Origin: Chlorobiota bacterium
GTDB lineage: Bacteria; Bacteroidota; Ignavibacteria; SZUA-365; JAADGX01
Length of the DNA stretch: 6,946 nt
Direction of reading: 5' to 3'
Assembly: GCA_013152135.1 (NCBI GenBank)
Contig: JAADGX010000317.1
Coordinates: 1-6,946 of the forward strand
Shown here: positions 4,684 through 6,946 of the stretch, piece by piece
Numbering within the stretch: position 1 is the first letter of the stretch
Layout: the number at the start of each line of letters is the position of its first letter
Program-made: the position numbers and the translations under genes
Notes under the pieces: model-generated
The model's database searches: none
What the model saw: the letters and a program-made list of their open reading frames with translations, nothing else
What the model was told of the DNA's origin: nothing

Positions 4684-6723
4684 TTACTTCTCCTTGCACC
4701 AGCGATCCAGCCACTCGAAGAAAACGCGGTGCCACAGGAGGCCGTTCTGGACACCGAGAATCCAGTGCCCCTCGTCGGGGTAGTACAGGAAACGCGAGGG
4801 GATGCCCTTCACCTGCGCGGCGGTAAAGGCTTCCATGCTCTGTGTCACCGGCACACGGAAATCCTTCTGGCCGCTGATGATGAGGATGGGCGTATCCCAG
4901 TTCTGCACGTAGTTGTGCGGAGAATTGCGCTCGAATCCTTCCCTGATTTTCTTGCTCTCCCAGTACGGTCCGCCGGCGATGTCCCAGTTCGGGAACCACA
5001 ACTCTTCCGTCGAGCCCCACATGCTTATCAGGTCGAACACCCCGCAGTGACTGACGAAGGCGCAGAACCGCCCCTGGTGGTGTCCCGCAAGCCAGAACAC
5101 GGCGTAGCCGCCCGCGCTGGCCCCGATGGCTGCCACGTGTTTCGTGTCCACGTACGGCTCCTTCATCATGTCGTCGGTGGCCGCGAGAATGTCATCCATG
5201 GCTTTACCGCCCCAGTCCTTGCTGATGGCGTCGTTCCAGTCCTGGCCGAAGCCCGGTAGCCCGCGGCGGTTGGGACACAGGACGATGTAACCGTTCGCCG
5301 CCATGAGCTGGAAGTTCCACCGGTAGCTGAACCACTGGCTGATAGTGGCCTGGGGGCCTCCCTGGCAGTACGTGAGCATGGGGTATTTCTTCGAGGGATC
5401 GAATCCCGGTGGATAGATCACCCAGCACTGGACTTTCGCGCCGTCCGTGCTGGTGATCCAGCGCTCCCGAACTTCGCCCAGCTCCAAGCCGGTGTAAATG
5501 TCCTTGTTCTCGTATGTGACCTGGGTAGGCTCGCCGGACGAGGTGGACACGGTAAACACTTCCGTGGGATAGGACATACTGCGCCGGCCCACGACGAGCG
5601 TTTTGCCATCGGGCGTTATATCAAGGCCGACGTCGTAGTTATAGGGACCGGTAGTGAGCTTTGTCCACTCGCCGTCGGGGACTGAGATACGGTACAATTG
5701 TTCGGTTCCCTTGTCGCCGGCCTGGAAGTAGAGCGACTTCGAATCGGGCGCCCACACGGTATTGCCAACCCACTGGTCGAGGGTTTTCGAGAGCTCGATG
5801 ATGTCACCTGTTTGCCGGTTGTACAGCATGAGCCTATTGCGATCTGCTTCGAAACCGGGTCGTTCCATGCTGTGGAAGGCGATCCATTTTCCGTCGGGAG
5901 AGTACAGCGGATCCTTGTCGAACCCGTCCATGCCGTCCGTGATGTTGCGGGTTTTCCCCGTCGCGATGTCAACCAGGTAAATGTCCGAATCAGTGCTCCA
6001 TTCGTAGTCCGGCACTTTCTTCGAGGTGTAGGCGATCTCCGTTCCGTCCGGCGACCAGCCGATCTGCGAACCGCCGCCGAAAGGTTTGAGCGGCGTTTCG
6101 TACTTCTCCCCCGGCATGAGATCGCGCGGCTCACCGCCATCCACCGGCATGATGAACAGGTGGCGGTATTTTTCGTCTTTCCACTCCGTCCAGTGACGGA
6201 TCATGAGATCGTCGAAGATCATGGCCTTGGCCTCGGGCAAATCGGGGTAGCGTTCGTGCAGTGTCTTCTCCAGTTTCACGTCCGAGCAGAACGCGAGGTA
6301 CTTGCCGTCCGGTGACCAGGACAGGAAGCTGCAGCCGTTTTCCATATCGGTAAGCTGGCGCGCCTCGCCCCCGTCCACGTTGATGACGAATACCTGCGGT
6401 TTTCCCGCGCGAGTCGAGAGAAAGGCGATTCTCTTGCCGTCCGGGGACCAGCAGCCGTTCCAATCGCCCGACGGGCTGGTAGTGAGCTGGAGAGGTTTGC
6501 CGCCCTTGATCGGGACGATGTAGAGATCGGTATTGCCTTTGTTTGTTTTGATGTCGTAGCGCGTGACCTGGTACAGGATGGCTCCGCCGTCGGGCGAGAC
6601 CGATATTCCACCCACCCGGCCCAGTTGCCAGAGAAGCTCCGGCGTGAAACGCTTCTGGGAGAGGGCCGGCGAGGCCAGGATGGTGACGAGCAGGAACAAT
6701 ATTGATAAACGACGCAACAGCAT
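4684..6723 (-). CDS. Secreted S9 family serine peptidase, dipeptidyl-peptidase 5-like
   Basis: A 679-residue prolyl-oligopeptidase-family enzyme. Residues 1-22 (MLLRRLSILFLLVTILASPA then LS) form a signal peptide with a likely cleavage site after ALS, so it acts in the periplasm or outside. Residues about 30-410 form a seven-bladed-type beta-propeller with repeated SPDG motifs (42-46, 92-96, 137-141, 223-227, 274-278), the TolB/WD40-like gate of this family. The C-terminal alpha/beta-hydrolase has GGPQ (455-458, oxyanion region), nucleophile Ser536 in GASAGG, Asp621 in GQKDFRVP and His653 in DEGHW. The triad is complete, and the Ser-Asp-His spacing (85, then 32) agrees with what I recall for Porphyromonas gingivalis DPP5, which has about the same length. 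DPP5 removes dipeptides from peptide N-termini with alanine or hydrophobic residues at P1, in peptide scavenging. ATG at 6723 has GGTG 7 bases upstream. Family certain; DPP5 versus acylaminoacyl-peptidase specificity inferred. Confidence 0.95.
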   Translation of the reverse strand: MLLRRLSILFLLVTILASPALSQKRFTPELLWQLGRVGGISVSPDGGAILYQVTRYDIKTNKGNTDLYIVPIKGGKPLQLTTSPSGDWNGCWSPDGKRIAFLSTRAGKPQVFVINVDGGEARQLTDMENGCSFLSWSPDGKYLAFCSDVKLEKTLHERYPDLPEAKAMIFDDLMIRHWTEWKDEKYRHLFIMPVDGGEPRDLMPGEKYETPLKPFGGGSQIGWSPDGTEIAYTSKKVPDYEWSTDSDIYLVDIATGKTRNITDGMDGFDKDPLYSPDGKWIAFHSMERPGFEADRNRLMLYNRQTGDIIELSKTLDQWVGNTVWAPDSKSLYFQAGDKGTEQLYRISVPDGEWTKLTTGPYNYDVGLDITPDGKTLVVGRRSMSYPTEVFTVSTSSGEPTQVTYENKDIYTGLELGEVRERWITSTDGAKVQCWVIYPPGFDPSKKYPMLTYCQGGPQATISQWFSYRWNFQLMAANGYIVLCPNRRGLPGFGQDWNDAISKDWGGKAMDDILAATDDMMKEPYVDTKHVAAIGASAGGYAVFWLAGHHQGRFCAFVSHCGVFDLISMWGSTEELWFPNWDIAGGPYWESKKIREGFERNSPHNYVQNWDTPILIISGQKDFRVPVTQSMEAFTAAQVKGIPSRFLYYPDEGHWILGVQNGLLWHRVFFEWLDRWCKEK

Positions 6724-6802
6724 TATCTTTCACCATAAATGAAATGGCACAACGTGTATTTTTGCGGATAGTCCATACGAAGAATTTCGGGAATCGGGGA
6801 CG

Positions 6803-6808
6803 ATTATA
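6803..6808 (-). promoter_or_regulatory. Candidate -10 box (TATAAT) for the S9 peptidase gene
   Basis: The minus strand carries a perfect TATAAT, about 80 bases upstream of the peptidase ATG, in an otherwise non-coding gap (6724-6868). No good -35 hexamer lies at 16-18 bases; the nearest is a weak CATCAA-like match. A small inverted repeat AATCG-GGGA-CGATT (6792-6805) overlaps the box and the expected transcription start and could be an operator or chance. A single-hexamer match is weak evidence alone, but the placement is sensible for a monocistronic gene. Confidence 0.4.
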
Positions 6809-6868
6809 AAAGGACGCGGGAAGGATTGATGAAGTTGAGAGATGATTTTCGAACGCGTGCGATGAGGA

Positions 6869-6946
6869 TCAGAGTTCGATGATTTCTCCCGCGTCGTGGC
6901 GAGAGGCGAAGTGAATGCGGGGAGAAAAGCCGGGGCGGTGCCGGAG
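6869..6946 (-). CDS. Possible C-terminal end of a minus-strand gene cut by the right edge
   Basis: From the right edge, one minus-strand frame is open for 25 codons and ends in TGA at 6869. The peptide includes FSPRIHFASRHDAGEIIEL, which reads like a protein C-terminus but is too short to assign. If real, the gene is co-directional with the peptidase and 145 bases upstream of it, with no terminator visible between. Its orientation and GC-rich codons fit the neighbours. A 25-codon open frame at this base composition is not strong evidence. Confidence 0.35.
   Translation of the reverse strand, partial: LRHRPGFSPRIHFASRHDAGEIIEL

Noticed and set aside
3752..5020. Minus-strand open frame of 422 codons antisense to the membrane-protein gene and running into the peptidase gene
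   Set aside because: It overlaps two well-supported genes, runs through the terminator hairpin, has arginine/histidine/proline-rich composition typical of GC-rich shadow frames and matches no family.
5698..6315. Plus-strand open frame of 205 codons opposite the peptidase propeller
   Set aside because: Antisense shadow of the S9 gene; its composition mirrors the opposite strand and it shows no family features.
5885..6615. Recurring CCGTC-CGG-GA-type DNA motifs in the peptidase gene that look like direct repeats
   Set aside because: They encode the SPDG motifs of successive propeller blades; spacing is irregular and they are coding, so not CRISPR or mobile-element repeats.
6829..6882. Plus-strand 17-codon open frame preceded by AAGGA
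   Set aside because: Too short, no similarity, and it overlaps the possible end of the minus-strand gene; the ribosome-site match is likely chance.
1..6946. Defence system, phage or insertion sequence
   Set aside because: No transposase, integrase, toxin-antitoxin, nuclease or CRISPR features and no terminal repeats; all identifiable genes are metabolic, housekeeping or secreted enzymes.

Overview
The window is an ordinary-looking stretch of bacterial chromosome, moderately GC-rich, with six substantial genes plus a fragment at the right edge. The protein set (a secreted dipeptidyl-peptidase-5-like S9 peptidase and an uncharacterised five-helix membrane protein of a kind I associate with Bacteroidota and relatives) suggests a member of the Fibrobacterota-Chlorobiota-Bacteroidota group or a neighbouring uncultured phylum. 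Against typical Bacteroidota, most starts have good Shine-Dalgarno sequences and the base composition is GC-rich. This placement is inference from memory of the families, not a phylogenetic result.

Left half, minus strand (1-3345): a compact four-gene run read right to left. It comprises a PLP-dependent trans-sulfuration enzyme (methionine gamma-lyase / cystathionine gamma-synthase type), a PgeF/YfiH laccase-domain protein, a LipM-like octanoyltransferase/lipoate ligase-family protein, and panB (pantothenate synthesis), cut by the left edge. Junctions are 1 base (or an overlap), a 4-base ATGA overlap and 3 bases, so the run is very probably one transcript with translational coupling. It joins sulfur amino acid metabolism, cell-wall or nucleoside housekeeping and two cofactor pathways (lipoate, pantothenate/CoA).

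Middle (3346-3724): a roughly 380-base divergent spacer with no convincing gene but three inverted repeats in a row. It is the least explained part of the window and may hold operators or a structured leader RNA. To its right, on the plus strand, lies a single gene for a conserved membrane protein of unknown function (3725-4621).

Right half (4622-6946): a strong hairpin with A/T tracts on both sides separates the convergent membrane-protein and peptidase genes and probably terminates both. The peptidase (4684-6723, minus) has a signal peptide, a beta-propeller and a complete Ser-Asp-His triad. Its upstream region carries a perfect TATAAT on the minus strand. The right edge holds what may be the last 25 codons of another minus-strand gene.

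I found no mobile element, CRISPR array, RNA gene or defence cassette, and no clear sign of an undescribed multi-gene system. The best leads are the structured divergent spacer, the atypical PLP enzyme heading the operon, and the unknown membrane protein.
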